Source: Chloroflexota bacterium
GTDB taxonomy: Bacteria; Chloroflexota; Chloroflexia; Thermomicrobiales; UBA6265
NCBI GenBank assembly: GCA_023423795.1
Contig: JAFAEX010000026.1
Coordinates: forward strand, 7,259-71,258
DNA: 64,000 nucleotides
Reading direction: 5' to 3'
Positions 50,192 through 59,457 of the stretch are shown piece by piece. Within the stretch, counting starts at the first letter, position 1; each line of letters starts with the position of its first letter. The notes under the pieces are model-generated. The model had not been told where the DNA came from. It saw nothing but the letters and a program-made list of their open reading frames with translations, and searched no databases. The position numbers and the translations under genes were made by a program.

Positions 50192-51838
50192 TCAATACTC
50201 CTCGTAGATCGCGTTCGCGATCACGGCCTGGTCCTCGAAGACTTCGGTCACGTCCGTAATCGCCTGGATCGGCCCGGCATCATTGAGGAACAAGGCGAAC
50301 GCCAGCCGTCGCCCGCTGCTGGCATCGATGTAACCGGCGAGGTTCTGGGCCTTGAGGGCGCCGTCCGAAAGCGTCGTGCCGGTCTTGGCGAAAACGTGGC
50401 CGCGGGCGGGAAGGTCCACCCCGCTGCTGGCCAGCGAGCCATCGACGCCGAGGATCGGCAGCGCCGCCTGGTACAACGCGCCGACATCGCTTGCGCCCAT
50501 GTCGCGCAGCAGCATCACCGTGGCGCGGGGCGTCGCCCGGCTGTCCGGCGAACCGCTGCCGTTGGACGGGAAGTCGAATCCGTCGGCCGGCAGCCCGATC
50601 TCGTCGACCAGCTCCGCGCGCTCGGCGGCCAGCGCGCCCTCGATCGTGCGCTCCCCGCGTTCGTTGGCGAAGAGCATCAGGCTTAGGTTCGCGCCGAGGT
50701 TGAGGCTGACCTTCAGGATCAGGCGGGCATCCCCCGAGTACGGGGCGGAGACGAATTCGGCCACCATTGCGTTCGGGTCATACCCGTCTGTCTCCGGCAG
50801 CAACGCGGCCGGGTTCGGCGCGACGGTTGGGGCCGCAACCGTCACCCCGGCGCGCCCGAGGGCTTCGATGAACGCGGTCCGGGCGAACGCCGCCGGCTCC
50901 TCGATGCGGAACGTCTGCACCAGTTCCGGGCTACCCGAAAGCGGCGCGCTGTAACCGACCGGGATCTCGCCCGTGACCGTTCCCGCGCAATCCGGGCTCC
51001 CGATGCACTCCACCCGGCCGTTGCCGGAAAGCGCCACGGTGTCCGGCGATCCGTCCTCGACCGTCGCAACCGATGCATCGATCGCGAACGCTTCCGTGTG
51101 CGGCCGCCATCCAACATCCGCCGGTTGGCCCGGTTCGGTTGGCGTCACGGTCACATCGACCATGTTCTCGTTGACCAGGATCGGCGTAATGAGCAGGTTG
51201 CCGTTTGGCACGCGGAACGGCTCGAACATCCGGTCATCGACGACCACGTCGCCGGCGACCGACGTGATTCCCGCATCGCGAACCTTCGCCGCCAGGCTGT
51301 CCAGCCCGAACAGCGGGTCCTGCGGCGTCAGGATCGCGGTGCCGAGGTTGTTGGCGTCGTTGTGGTCGAAATCGGTGAACTCGACCTCGCCGTCCGCTTC
51401 GAGCCGGCCGCCGAACGTCAGGTCGCCCGCCGCGGCGAGGATGAGGTCGCCCGCCAGCGTGCCGTCGGCATCGATCTCGCCCGTCCGGTAGACCGGCGTG
51501 GTGAAGCGATGCTCCGGCCCGAGTTCGCGCAGCGCGAGGCCGACCGAATACAGCTTGCGGACGGAACCCGTGAACGACATCAGGTCCGGGTTCAACTCGA
51601 TGAGGGATTCGCCGCTATCCACATCGACAACCAGCAGGCTCCAGGTCGCGTCGGCATAGCGGGGTTTCCCCATCACGGCGGTTATCGCGTCGGGAAGGTC
51701 ATCGCCGTTGTGCGCCGCGGCGACCGGTGGACGCCCGAGGAGCAATGCCCCGCCACCGACCCCAACCGCCAGTAGCAGCGCCCGGCGATTCGCATGCACT
51801 TTTGGCGAGAGAAGCGTTCCGGCTGCACCATGTTTCAT
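50192..51838 (-). CDS. dacB: D-Ala-D-Ala carboxypeptidase/endopeptidase (PBP4, DacB-type)
   Basis: A 548-residue class C penicillin-binding protein that trims peptidoglycan outside the membrane. The catalytic S92-V-R-K95 is in SFTGSVRKLYSVG; the SxN box is in SLNLGANLS, and KTG is in HVFAKTGTTLSDG. The large insert between the first two boxes marks the DacB family. The N-terminal ANRRALLLAVGVGGGALLLG with a twin-arginine is an export signal. The ATG at 51838 follows GAAGGGAG. Confidence 0.9.
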   Translation of the reverse strand: MKHGAAGTLLSPKVHANRRALLLAVGVGGGALLLGRPPVAAAHNGDDLPDAITAVMGKPRYADATWSLLVVDVDSGESLIELNPDLMSFTGSVRKLYSVGLALRELGPEHRFTTPVYRTGEIDADGTLAGDLILAAAGDLTFGGRLEADGEVEFTDFDHNDANNLGTAILTPQDPLFGLDSLAAKVRDAGITSVAGDVVVDDRMFEPFRVPNGNLLITPILVNENMVDVTVTPTEPGQPADVGWRPHTEAFAIDASVATVEDGSPDTVALSGNGRVECIGSPDCAGTVTGEIPVGYSAPLSGSPELVQTFRIEEPAAFARTAFIEALGRAGVTVAAPTVAPNPAALLPETDGYDPNAMVAEFVSAPYSGDARLILKVSLNLGANLSLMLFANERGERTIEGALAAERAELVDEIGLPADGFDFPSNGSGSPDSRATPRATVMLLRDMGASDVGALYQAALPILGVDGSLASSGVDLPARGHVFAKTGTTLSDGALKAQNLAGYIDASSGRRLAFALFLNDAGPIQAITDVTEVFEDQAVIANAIYEEY

Positions 51839-52284
51839 GACACTCCCTTCACTATGTTGCGCGCGTTGTCCTGCGACGGCGCGGGATTGCTGCCCCACCG
51901 ATCCTAACAGGATGCGAACGAACGACCTTGCCGCGTCGGGTGGAATGGCGCATCGCCGCGATGATCCCGGCAGTTCTCGCCCAGAATCGTCAGGACGTGG
52001 GTGGCTCGCGCGTATTCCATCCGTAATGCCGTACGCCGCATTTCGAGATGCTGGTGGTTGTCATCTCGGTCCAAGTCGGGAATCCGACCAGATGGCGAGA
52101 TGACGCCGCTTTCCTGATTGATCCGGATACCGTACCGGCGGGGGGCGCGACGGCGGCGGCTGCACAATACCCCGCCCACCGGGAAGCCCGGGGTGGATGG
52201 CGTTCGCCCGGCCCGATATCGCGGCCGCGACGTGTCCAGCACGATGAACGAGTACGCGGCGGCTTCGGTACGCCGCTCCGGCAA
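51839..52284. other. Intergenic region, no visible feature
   Basis: This 446-base gap separates the start of dacB (-) from the end of the FixC-like gene (-). It should contain the dacB promoter, but no convincing -35/-10 pair was found. There are no clear repeats and no open frame with protein-like sequence. Confidence 0.5.
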
Positions 52285-53577
52285 TCAGCCGCGCAACTTG
52301 CGCGCGCCGAAGAGATCGGACAGCAACCGCTTCTTCGGCAGCGCGGCGGCCATCCCGAGCATCTTCTTCTGCTTCTCGCCCTTGGGCGTGCCGTCCACCG
52401 TCAGGTACTCGCCGAGCATCGACGCCAGCACCGCCGGGTATTCCCGCAGCAGGTGCGGCCGGTCGTGGGCAAACGGCGTGACGTTCCGGATCTTCTTCAG
52501 ATCCTTCATCACCACGCTGTCGTCGAGCAGCTCCCGGTAGCGCGAAAGCGAGGCAGCCGAAAAATCGCCTCGTTCCTTCGCTTCGACCACGGCCTGCGCG
52601 GCGAGTTTGCCGGAAAGCATCGCGAGGTTCGCGCCCTCCCGGTTGAGCGGATTGACGAACCCGGCGGCGTCGCCCACCACGAGCACGCCGTCGCCGAAGA
52701 TCTTCGGCATCCGGTCGTAGCCGCCTTCCGGGATCAGGTGGCCGGAGTACTCCAGCGTCTCGCCGCCCTGGATCAGCGGCGCGATCGCCGGGTGCTTCTT
52801 GAAGCGGTCCAGCATGTCGTTGACGTTGTAGCCCGTCTCGATCAAGTCCCCGAGCAGCGCGCCGGTGCCGATCGAAATACTCTCCTTGTTCGTATAGATA
52901 AAGCCGTACCCGAGCAGGTTCCGGGTGGACTCCCCGAAGATCTCCAGCGCCGTGCCGAGGCCGCTCGGGAGGGCGAACCGGTCCTCGATCTTCTCGGCGG
53001 GAAGCGCGATCAATTCCTTGGCGACCAGCGCCTGGTCCAGCGGCTTCCATTCGGAATGCAGCCCGGCCTTCTGCCCGAGCAGCGAGTTCGCGCCGTCGGC
53101 GAGCACCACGCAGTGCGCGCGCAACTCGCCGTCCGGATCGCCCGTCGTCACCCCGACGATGCGCCCGTCCTCCCAGATGACGTCCGTCACCGTGAACTCG
53201 CTGTACACCTCGGCGCCGGCCGCTTCGGCGGTCTCCGCATGCCAGCGGTCGAACGGCGAGCGCAGGACCGAATAGGCGTTGTAGGGCGGACGGCTGAACG
53301 TGTCGGAACGGTAGGTCAGCCCGATGGAATCGTCGCCGGTGAGGACGACGTAGCGCTGCTCGATGATCGGACGCTCCAGCGGAGCCTCGGCCTCGAAACC
53401 GGGGATCATCGCCTCGGTCGGCTCCCGGTAGAGGATGCCACCCCAGACGTTCTTCGCGCCCGGGAACTGCCCGCGCTCCAGCACGACGACCGAGAGGCCG
53501 GCGTTTGCCATCTCGCGGGCGGCGGTGATGCCCGCCGGCCCCGCGCCGACAACGATCGCGTCGAACGCCTCGTCCAT
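52285..53577 (-). CDS. fixC: FixC-like FAD-dependent dehydrogenase (ETF:quinone oxidoreductase family)
   Basis: A 430-residue flavoprotein. The FAD fold starts DAIVVGAGPAGITAAREM; LERGQFPGAKNVWGGILY, CVVLADGANSLLGQKAGL, and the second FAD block GVLVVGDAAGFVNPLNREGA are the motifs of the FixC/ETF-QO family. It has no C-terminal ferredoxin domain, so a separate FixX would be needed to reach the quinone; none is seen here. Start ATG 53577 (GTG 53583 also possible). It is divergent from an acyl-CoA dehydrogenase gene, which fits taking electrons from beta-oxidation via ETF. Confidence 0.87.
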   Translation of the reverse strand: MDEAFDAIVVGAGPAGITAAREMANAGLSVVVLERGQFPGAKNVWGGILYREPTEAMIPGFEAEAPLERPIIEQRYVVLTGDDSIGLTYRSDTFSRPPYNAYSVLRSPFDRWHAETAEAAGAEVYSEFTVTDVIWEDGRIVGVTTGDPDGELRAHCVVLADGANSLLGQKAGLHSEWKPLDQALVAKELIALPAEKIEDRFALPSGLGTALEIFGESTRNLLGYGFIYTNKESISIGTGALLGDLIETGYNVNDMLDRFKKHPAIAPLIQGGETLEYSGHLIPEGGYDRMPKIFGDGVLVVGDAAGFVNPLNREGANLAMLSGKLAAQAVVEAKERGDFSAASLSRYRELLDDSVVMKDLKKIRNVTPFAHDRPHLLREYPAVLASMLGEYLTVDGTPKGEKQKKMLGMAAALPKKRLLSDLFGARKLRG

Positions 53578-53746
53578 GTCCACCCCGTGCCCGAGCGCCC
53601 CGCGTCCCGGCTCCAGCGAAAATCCTCGTCGATGCCGCGATCATGCATCGCTGGATCGCGGCGGGTCAAACACGCGACACGTTGCACGGAGAACGGCCGG
53701 CGATTCGTGCGCCAGCGCGCGGCACGCCTCGAACGAGCCACGGTGT

Positions 53747-53846
53747 CCGCCTCACAGTCATCCCGAGCCAGTCGAGGGATCTCGTCGTTCTCTGAGTGCG
53801 CGCTGGACCGAGATCCCTCGACAGGCTCGGGATGACTGTGAGGCGG
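53747..53846. repeat. Dispersed palindromic element, copy E, with extended flanks
   Basis: The core is GTCATCCCGAGCCAGTC... to ...AGGCTCGGGATGAC, as in the other copies. Outside it CCGCCTCACA on the left is complementary to TGTGAGGCGG on the right, so the stem is longer by ten base pairs than in other copies. It is the longest and best-paired member with copy G. It lies between divergent genes. Confidence 0.92.
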
Positions 53847-53895
53847 GTTCAGGACGACGGAGCGAGGGCCGGTGAGCCGATTCGTCTGCGCCCGA

Positions 53896-53925
53896 TTGGC
53901 CGCACAAAATCGCGGGTCTTATACT
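53896..53925 (+). promoter_or_regulatory. Candidate promoter for acyl-CoA dehydrogenase operon
   Basis: TTGGCC (53896-53901) and TATACT (53920-53925) with 18 bases between them; the -10 box matches five of six positions. The start codon is 88 bases further on, behind a GGGCAGGCGACGGG stretch. Confidence 0.5.
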
Positions 53926-54013
53926 GTGCGGCGCGCAACAACACGCGGCGCCGAAATGGCATGCCGCGCGGGCGGGCAGCAACCCCGCGACCAGGTGAAG
54001 GGCAGGCGACGGG

Positions 54014-55237
54014 ATGAACTTCGACCTCAACGAGGAGCAGATCCAGGTTCGCGACATGGTGCGCGAGTTCGCCGCGCGCGAGGTGGCGCCCCACATCCGC
54101 GAATGGGACGCCAAGGGCGAGTTCCATCCCGAGGTGCTGGCCCGCATGGGCGAACTCGGCCTGCTCGGCCTGCCGATCCCCGAAGAATACGGCGGCGCGG
54201 GGATGGACTACGTCTCCCTCGCTCTGGCCTGCGCCGAACTGGAGTACGTCGATACGTTCATGCGCGTCATCATGAGCGTGCACGTCGGCCTCAACAGTCT
54301 CGCGCTGCTCCAGTGGGCCAACGAGGAGCAGAAGCAGCGCTGGCTCGTGCCGCAGGCCAGGGGCGAGAAGATCGCCACCTTCGGCCTCACCGAGCCTAAC
54401 GCCGGCTCCGACGCCGGTTCGATCGAGTCCACCTACGTCAAGGACGGCGACGACTACATCCTCAACGGCGCGAAGATGTGGATCTCGCTGGCCGCCGTCG
54501 CCGACCACTTCCTCGTCTTCGCCTCCGGCGACCGCTCCAAGGGCACCAGGGCGATCACCGCCTTCATGCTGGAGCGCGGCATGGAGGGCTTCACCACCGG
54601 CACGATCAAGGGCAAGTTGGGCGTCCGCGCCGGCAACACGGGCGAACTGGCGTTCAACAACGTGCGCGTCCCCGCCTTCAACCGCATCGGCGAAGAGGGC
54701 GAAGGCTTCAAGATCGCCATGTCCTGCATCGACCAGGGCCGCTTCACGGTCGGCGCGGGCGCGATCGGGCTGATCAAGGCGTGCCTCGACGCCAGCGTGA
54801 AGTACGCCAACGAGCGGCAGGCGTTCGGCGGCCCGATCGGCAACCTCCAGCTCGTCAAGCAGATGATCGCCAAGATGGTCGCCGGCTATGAATGCTCCTA
54901 CCTGCTCAACATGCAGGCCGCCGAGCTCAAGAACCGCGGCATCCGCAATACCCGCGAAACCTCGCTGGCCAAGTGGTACGCCTGCGACGCGGCGCACCAG
55001 GCCTCGGACGACGCGATCCAGGTCCACGGCTCCTACGGGTTCTCCAACGAGTACCCGGTCGAGCGGTTCTGGCGCAACGCCCGCGGCGCGGTCATCTACG
55101 AAGGCACCCGCGAGATCCACACCCTGCTCCAGGCCGACTACGCCCTCGGCTACCGGCAGGACAAGCCGCTGCGCTGCCCGCAGCCACCGGCGGCCGGGTT
55201 TGCGGCCGACCGCGAGCCGGCGCTGGCCGCCGACTAG
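54014..55237 (+). CDS. Acyl-CoA dehydrogenase
   Basis: A 407-residue FAD acyl-CoA dehydrogenase, which makes the first double bond in beta-oxidation and passes electrons to ETF. FGLTEPNAGSDAGSIES and the FAD loop WISLAAVADHFLVFA are typical, and VHGSYGFSNEYPVERFWRNA with IYEGTREIHTLLQADYALG includes the catalytic Glu in YEGT. The ATG at 54014 is the only good start. The thiolase and enoyl-CoA hydratase downstream complete most of a cycle; a 3-hydroxyacyl-CoA dehydrogenase is missing here. Chain-length preference is not readable. Confidence 0.92.
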   Translation: MNFDLNEEQIQVRDMVREFAAREVAPHIREWDAKGEFHPEVLARMGELGLLGLPIPEEYGGAGMDYVSLALACAELEYVDTFMRVIMSVHVGLNSLALLQWANEEQKQRWLVPQARGEKIATFGLTEPNAGSDAGSIESTYVKDGDDYILNGAKMWISLAAVADHFLVFASGDRSKGTRAITAFMLERGMEGFTTGTIKGKLGVRAGNTGELAFNNVRVPAFNRIGEEGEGFKIAMSCIDQGRFTVGAGAIGLIKACLDASVKYANERQAFGGPIGNLQLVKQMIAKMVAGYECSYLLNMQAAELKNRGIRNTRETSLAKWYACDAAHQASDDAIQVHGSYGFSNEYPVERFWRNARGAVIYEGTREIHTLLQADYALGYRQDKPLRCPQPPAAGFAADREPALAAD

Positions 55238-55385
55238 GCTTCGCAACGACCGACGATCGCGGCCCGGCGGGTGTCATCCCGACCGGGCCGCGCCCGTTTT
55301 CACCCAACGATTGCCGCTCCCGGCGGCAGCGCCGATACTCGCGGCAGCACGAACTCCGGCCGATCGCGAAAGGCAAGGCCCCACC

Positions 55386-56585
55386 GTGGCAGGCGAAACC
55401 CGTACCCAGAGCGTCATCCTCGGCGGCGCGCGCACCCCGTTCGGCAGGCTGAACGGCGCACTCGCCAGCAAGAGCGCGGTCGAACTCGGCGGCATCGCGC
55501 TTTCCTGCGCCGTCGAGCGGGCCGGCGTCTCGAAGGACGACATCCAGAACACGATCATGGGCCAGGTTCTGCAGGGCGGCGCCGGCCAGAACCCGGCGCG
55601 GCAGGCGGGATTCCTCGCCGGGTTCGACAAGACGGTACCGGCGGAGACAATCAACCGCGTCTGCGGCAGCGGGATGCGCGCCGTCACCCTCGCCGATTCG
55701 CTGATCCGGGCCGGCGATTTCGCGGTCATCGCCGCCGGCGGCATGGAGTCGATGTCGCAGGCGCCCTACCTCGTGCGCGGCGCGCGCGCCGGGCTGCGCA
55801 TGGGCGATGCGGCCTTCGAGGACTCGATGGTCCACGACGGGCTGACCTGCGCGGTCGCCGGTTGCCACATGGGTATCCACGGCGGCGCGGTCGCCGCCGA
55901 AGAGAACGTCGGCCGGGAGGAGCAGGACGCCTGGGCGCTGCGCTCCCACCAACGAGCCATCGCCGCGCAGGATACGGGTCTGTTCGACGCCGAAATCGTC
56001 GCGGTCGAGATCAAGGACCGCAAGAGCGCCACCGTGATCGATCGCGACGAATCGCCCCGCCGGGACACGTCCGCCGAGGCGCTCGCGAAACTGCGGCCGG
56101 CGTTCGATCCCGCCCATGCCGTCACCGCCGGCAACGCGCCGGGCGTCAACGACGGCGCGGCGGCGATGGTCGTCACCAGCGCAACCTGGGCCGAGGAGCG
56201 CGGGCTGCGGCCACTCGCGACCGTCCTCGGGCACGGCGCGGCGGCGTGGGATGTCCCCTACCTCGCCTGGACGCCGGCGATGGCCGCCGCCAACGCGCTG
56301 GAACGGGCGGGGCTGACCGCGGCCGACGTCGATCTCTGGGAGATCAACGAGGCGTTCGCCAGCGTGCCGATCGTCTCGGCGCGGCGGCTCGGTGTCGATC
56401 ACGAAAAGGTCAACGTCAACGGCGGCGCGGTCGCCCTCGGCCACCCCATCGGCGCATCCGGCGCGCGGGTGATCCTGACGCTGATCCACGAACTGCGGCG
56501 GCGCGGCGGCGGCATCGGATGCGCCGCGATCTGCTCCGGCGGCGGCGGCGGCGACGCCATCGTTCTCCGGGTCGATGCCGCGTGA
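55386..56585 (+). CDS. Acetyl-CoA acetyltransferase (thiolase)
   Basis: A 399-residue thiolase. The acyl-accepting Cys is C93 in INRVCGSGMRAVTLAD; the other two active residues are in GGAVALGHPIGASGAR (His) and CSGGGGGDAIVLR (Cys). QSVILGGARTPFGRLNGAL starts the family region. The enzyme condenses or cleaves acetoacetyl-CoA. GTG 55386 is chosen, after a weak AAGGCAAGG site; the open frame upstream runs through the dehydrogenase gene. It overlaps the carbonic-anhydrase-like gene by four bases. Confidence 0.92.
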   Translation: MAGETRTQSVILGGARTPFGRLNGALASKSAVELGGIALSCAVERAGVSKDDIQNTIMGQVLQGGAGQNPARQAGFLAGFDKTVPAETINRVCGSGMRAVTLADSLIRAGDFAVIAAGGMESMSQAPYLVRGARAGLRMGDAAFEDSMVHDGLTCAVAGCHMGIHGGAVAAEENVGREEQDAWALRSHQRAIAAQDTGLFDAEIVAVEIKDRKSATVIDRDESPRRDTSAEALAKLRPAFDPAHAVTAGNAPGVNDGAAAMVVTSATWAEERGLRPLATVLGHGAAAWDVPYLAWTPAMAAANALERAGLTAADVDLWEINEAFASVPIVSARRLGVDHEKVNVNGGAVALGHPIGASGARVILTLIHELRRRGGGIGCAAICSGGGGGDAIVLRVDAA

Positions 56586-57103
56586 GCGAACCGACCATCC
56601 TGCCCTTCGATGGCGTCTGGCCGACGATCGCCGACGATGCGTGGATCGCGCGCGGCGCGGTGATCGTCGGCGACGTGCGGATCGGGCCGGGCGCGAGCGT
56701 CTGGTACAACGCCGTCGTCCGCGGCGACGTCGCGCCGGTCACAATCGGGCGCGGCTCGAACGTGCAGGACAACGCCGTGTTGCACGTGGATACCGGGCAA
56801 CCGTGCATCCTCGGGGAGGACGTCACGGTCGGGCACGGCGCGATTGTGCACGGGACGACCATCGGCGACGGCACGTTGATCGGAATGGGCGCGATCGTGC
56901 TGTCGCGCTCGCAAGTCGGGCCGGGGTGCATCGTCGCCGCCGGCGCCGTGGTGCCGGAGGACGCTGTCGTCGCGCCCGGCATGCTGATGATGGGCGTGCC
57001 GGCCAAGCCCAAACGGCCGCTCGACGAGGGAGAACTGGAACGGGCGCTCGACAACGCCCGGCGCTACGTGACCAACGCGGCGCGACACCGCGCCGGCCGA
57101 TAA
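56582..57103 (+). CDS. Gamma-carbonic anhydrase-family protein
   Basis: A 173-residue left-handed beta-helix protein of hexapeptide repeats (VIVGDVRIGPGASVWYNAVV and similar). The three zinc-ligand His of gamma-carbonic anhydrases match H68, H85 and H90 in VLHVDTG and GHGAIVHG. Close relatives include PaaY, which acts as a CoA-ester hydrolase in phenylacetate breakdown. The GTG start overlaps the thiolase stop (GTGA), so it may help CoA-ester metabolism rather than CO2 hydration. The family call is firm, the role is inference. Confidence 0.87.
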   Translation: MSEPTILPFDGVWPTIADDAWIARGAVIVGDVRIGPGASVWYNAVVRGDVAPVTIGRGSNVQDNAVLHVDTGQPCILGEDVTVGHGAIVHGTTIGDGTLIGMGAIVLSRSQVGPGCIVAAGAVVPEDAVVAPGMLMMGVPAKPKRPLDEGELERALDNARRYVTNAARHRAGR

Positions 57104-57120
57104 CCAGGAGAAGCGAGCCG

Positions 57121-57891
57121 ATGGCCATCGACGTGAACCGCGACGGGGCGGTCGCCACCGTCACGATGAACCGCCCGGAGGCGCTGAACGCCTTCAACAG
57201 CGAGCAGTTGGACGTGCTGCTGGCGGCGTTCCGGGGCCTGCGCGGCGAAACCGGCGTCCGCTGCGTGATCCTGACCGGGGCGGGCGAAAAGTCGTTCGCC
57301 GCCGGGGCCGACATCAAGGAGATGGTCGCCCTCGACGAGCAGGGCGGCCGAGCGTTCGGAAAGCGCGGGCACGCCGTGGCCAACGCGATCGAGGCCCTGC
57401 CGCAGCCGGTCATCGCGGCCGTCAACGGCTACGCCTTCGGGGGAGGTTGCGAACTGGCACTGGCCTGCGACTTCCGCCTCTGCTCCGAGAACGCCGTCTT
57501 CGCCCAGCCCGAGGTGTCGCTGGGCATTCCGCCGGGCTGGGGCGGCAGCCAGCGCCTGCCCCGCGCGGTCGGGCCGGGCATGGCGGCGGAACTGATCCTC
57601 ACCGGGCGGCGGGTGAAGGCCGACGAGGCGCTGCGGATCGGACTGGTCAACGCCGTCCATCCCCTGCCCGACCTGATGCCGGCGGCGACGGCGCTGGCGA
57701 ACCAGATCGCCGCCAACAGCCCGCTTGCCGTCCGCGCGGCCAAGGCGGCGATGGCCCGCGCCTTCGCCGGGGAGCCGGCACGCGGGTTGCTCGCCGAGGT
57801 CGCGCTGTTCGCCGCGGCTTTCGCGACCGAAGACCAGAAGGAAGGCATGACCGCCTTCGTCGAGAAGCGCAAGCCGGTTTTCGTGGACTGA
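57121..57891 (+). CDS. Enoyl-CoA hydratase/isomerase (crotonase family)
   Basis: A 256-residue crotonase-fold enzyme that hydrates trans-2-enoyl-CoA. KSFAAGADIKEMVALD is the oxyanion-hole and CoA region, and NGYAFGGGCELALACDFRL contains the first catalytic Glu. The second block, QPEVSLGIPPGWGGSQRLPRAVG, carries the second Glu; the usual PGAGGTQ is changed to PPGWGGSQ. The ATG follows CCAGGAGAAGC, 17 bases after the carbonic-anhydrase-like gene. It ends the beta-oxidation unit starting at 54014. Confidence 0.9.
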   Translation: MAIDVNRDGAVATVTMNRPEALNAFNSEQLDVLLAAFRGLRGETGVRCVILTGAGEKSFAAGADIKEMVALDEQGGRAFGKRGHAVANAIEALPQPVIAAVNGYAFGGGCELALACDFRLCSENAVFAQPEVSLGIPPGWGGSQRLPRAVGPGMAAELILTGRRVKADEALRIGLVNAVHPLPDLMPAATALANQIAANSPLAVRAAKAAMARAFAGEPARGLLAEVALFAAAFATEDQKEGMTAFVEKRKPVFVD

Positions 57892-57989
57892 AATCGAGAA
57901 GCGGTGATTCACGCGAACCGATCCTTGGGCGATCCGAAACGTCGGCGGATTCAGTGCGTGTTTCGGGGCGCTGCGGCATCACCCAACCC

Positions 57990-58043
57990 GTCATCCCGAG
58001 CCTGTCGAGGGATCTCGTCGTCCCCGCCTCTCGGGCAATGACG
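57990..58043. repeat. Dispersed palindromic element, copy F (truncated)
   Basis: The left arm GTCATCCCGAGCCTGTC and GAGGGATCTCGTCG is complete, but the right arm is cut short to TCTCGGGCAATGACGG, missing the GAGATCCCTCGACAGG block. It lies between the enoyl-CoA hydratase and the cupin gene. It shows that a half copy can persist. Confidence 0.85.
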
Positions 58044-58102
58044 GCCTCTAGATGTTGACGGAGGCGGAATGGCAATCCGCTCCACGAATGGGGGAAATCG
58101 CG

Positions 58103-58516
58103 ATGAACGATTCGTCTCGGCCCACCTGCGCCGTGGTCAGCAACGGCGATGGGTTCCGCGGCAAGCAGGGCCTGGACTACTTCGAGGGCATCTCGGCCGA
58201 AACGGTCGGGGCGCGCGGTATCTGCATGCACATGCTGACGATCCCGCCGGGCGGCCGCGCCACCGCGCACCTGCACGAGAACCACGAAACGGCGATCTAT
58301 GTCCTCTCCGGCGAGGGCGAGATGTGGTTCGGCGACGACCTGCGGGAACACCGCGTCGCCAAGGCGGGCGAGTTCGTCTACATCCCCGCCGGCGTGCCGC
58401 ACCTGCCGGCCAACCCGAGCGAGACGGAACCGATGGTGGCCGTGCTGGCGCGCACCGATCCGAACGAGCAGGAAAGCGTCGTCCTGCTGCCAAATCTGGA
58501 GCCGCCGGCGAACTAG
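58103..58516 (+). CDS. Cupin-domain protein
   Basis: A 137-residue single-domain cupin. The metal-binding motif 1 is GGRATAHLHENHETAIYVLSGEGEM-type, with HLHENHE giving His/His/Glu, and motif 2 is AGEFVYIPAGVPHLP with the last His. Such proteins may be dioxygenases, isomerases or sensors. The ATG at 58103 follows GGGGGAAATC, better than the longer form from 58052. It lies in an operon-like run with the SDR downstream. No substrate can be named. Confidence 0.82.
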   Translation: MNDSSRPTCAVVSNGDGFRGKQGLDYFEGISAETVGARGICMHMLTIPPGGRATAHLHENHETAIYVLSGEGEMWFGDDLREHRVAKAGEFVYIPAGVPHLPANPSETEPMVAVLARTDPNEQESVVLLPNLEPPAN

Positions 58517-58677
58517 TGCCCGGTGCTACCTGCAACGTGCGACCACGAGGAAATCCGGAGGCGTAGGGAACGGGCGCACATGGCGCTCGTGCCTTCACCG
58601 CTCCTGCGATGTCGCGGCTATAGTTGCGGCGCTGAGAAATCGAGCGTTTGACGCGTCGCGACGACGGGGGAGCCTGC

Positions 58678-59415
58678 ATGCGGTTCGAAGGGAAGACGGC
58701 CATCATCACCGGGGCTGCCCGGGGCATAGGCGCGGCCAGCGCCAACCGAATTGCCTCCGAGGGCGGCCGCGTCGTTGTCGCCGACATCGACGAGGCCGAG
58801 GCGAAAACGACGGCCGCGGCGATCGGCGAGCGCGCGATGGCCTACCGGCTCGACGTCACCAGCGAAGAGTCGTGGAACGGGGCCGTCCGCACCGCGCTCG
58901 ATGCCTGGGGACGAATCGACATCCTCGTCAACAACGCCGGGGTGGCGGGCGACAACGTCGTGTCGTGGGAGATGCCGGTCGCCGAGTGGAAGCGGGTGAT
59001 CGACATCGACCTCACCGGCGTCTTCCTCGGCTGCCGCGCCGTGGTGCCGGCGATGATCGAGAACGGCTACGGGCGGATCGTCAACGTCGCCTCGATCGCC
59101 GGCAAGGAAGGCAACCCGAACGCCGCCGCCTACTCCGCGGCGAAGGCGGGCGTGATCGGCCTTACCAAGTCGGTCGGCAAGGAAGTCGCGACGAAGGGCA
59201 TCCTCGTCAACTGCATCGCCCCGGCCGTCATCGAGACCCCCATCCTGCAGCAGGTGTCGGACAGCCACAAGGCGTACATGCTTTCGCGCATTCCCATGTC
59301 GCGCCTTGGCCAGCCGTCGGAAGTGGCGGCGCTGATCGCGTTCCTCTCCTCCGACGACCTCAGTTTCTCGACCGGCGCCGTCTATGACATCTCCGGCGGC
59401 CGCGCGACGTACTAG
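58678..59415 (+). CDS. SDR-family 3-oxoacyl-ACP reductase-like dehydrogenase
   Basis: A 245-residue short-chain dehydrogenase. IITGAARGIGAA is the cofactor loop, VVVADIDEAEA suggests NAD preference (Asp after the second strand), NNAGVAGDN is present, and catalytic Ser and Tyr-x3-Lys lie in VASIAGKEG and YSAAKAG. It could oxidise a hydroxyacyl or sugar alcohol. The ATG at 58678 follows GGGGGAGCC. It is 161 bases after the cupin gene. The C-terminal end, TGAVYDISGGRATY, is standard. Confidence 0.88.
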   Translation: MRFEGKTAIITGAARGIGAASANRIASEGGRVVVADIDEAEAKTTAAAIGERAMAYRLDVTSEESWNGAVRTALDAWGRIDILVNNAGVAGDNVVSWEMPVAEWKRVIDIDLTGVFLGCRAVVPAMIENGYGRIVNVASIAGKEGNPNAAAYSAAKAGVIGLTKSVGKEVATKGILVNCIAPAVIETPILQQVSDSHKAYMLSRIPMSRLGQPSEVAALIAFLSSDDLSFSTGAVYDISGGRATY

Positions 59416-59457
59416 CTGTCCGGGTCTCTACGGGCTATCAGCAACACCGCGCCACCC

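Larger units (their letters stand above)
53578..54013. other. Divergent region with palindromic element and promoter
   Basis: This 436-base gap between the FixC-like gene (-) and the acyl-CoA dehydrogenase gene (+) holds palindromic element copy E (53747-53846) and the promoter at 53896-53925. Nothing else is recognisable. Confidence 0.6.
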
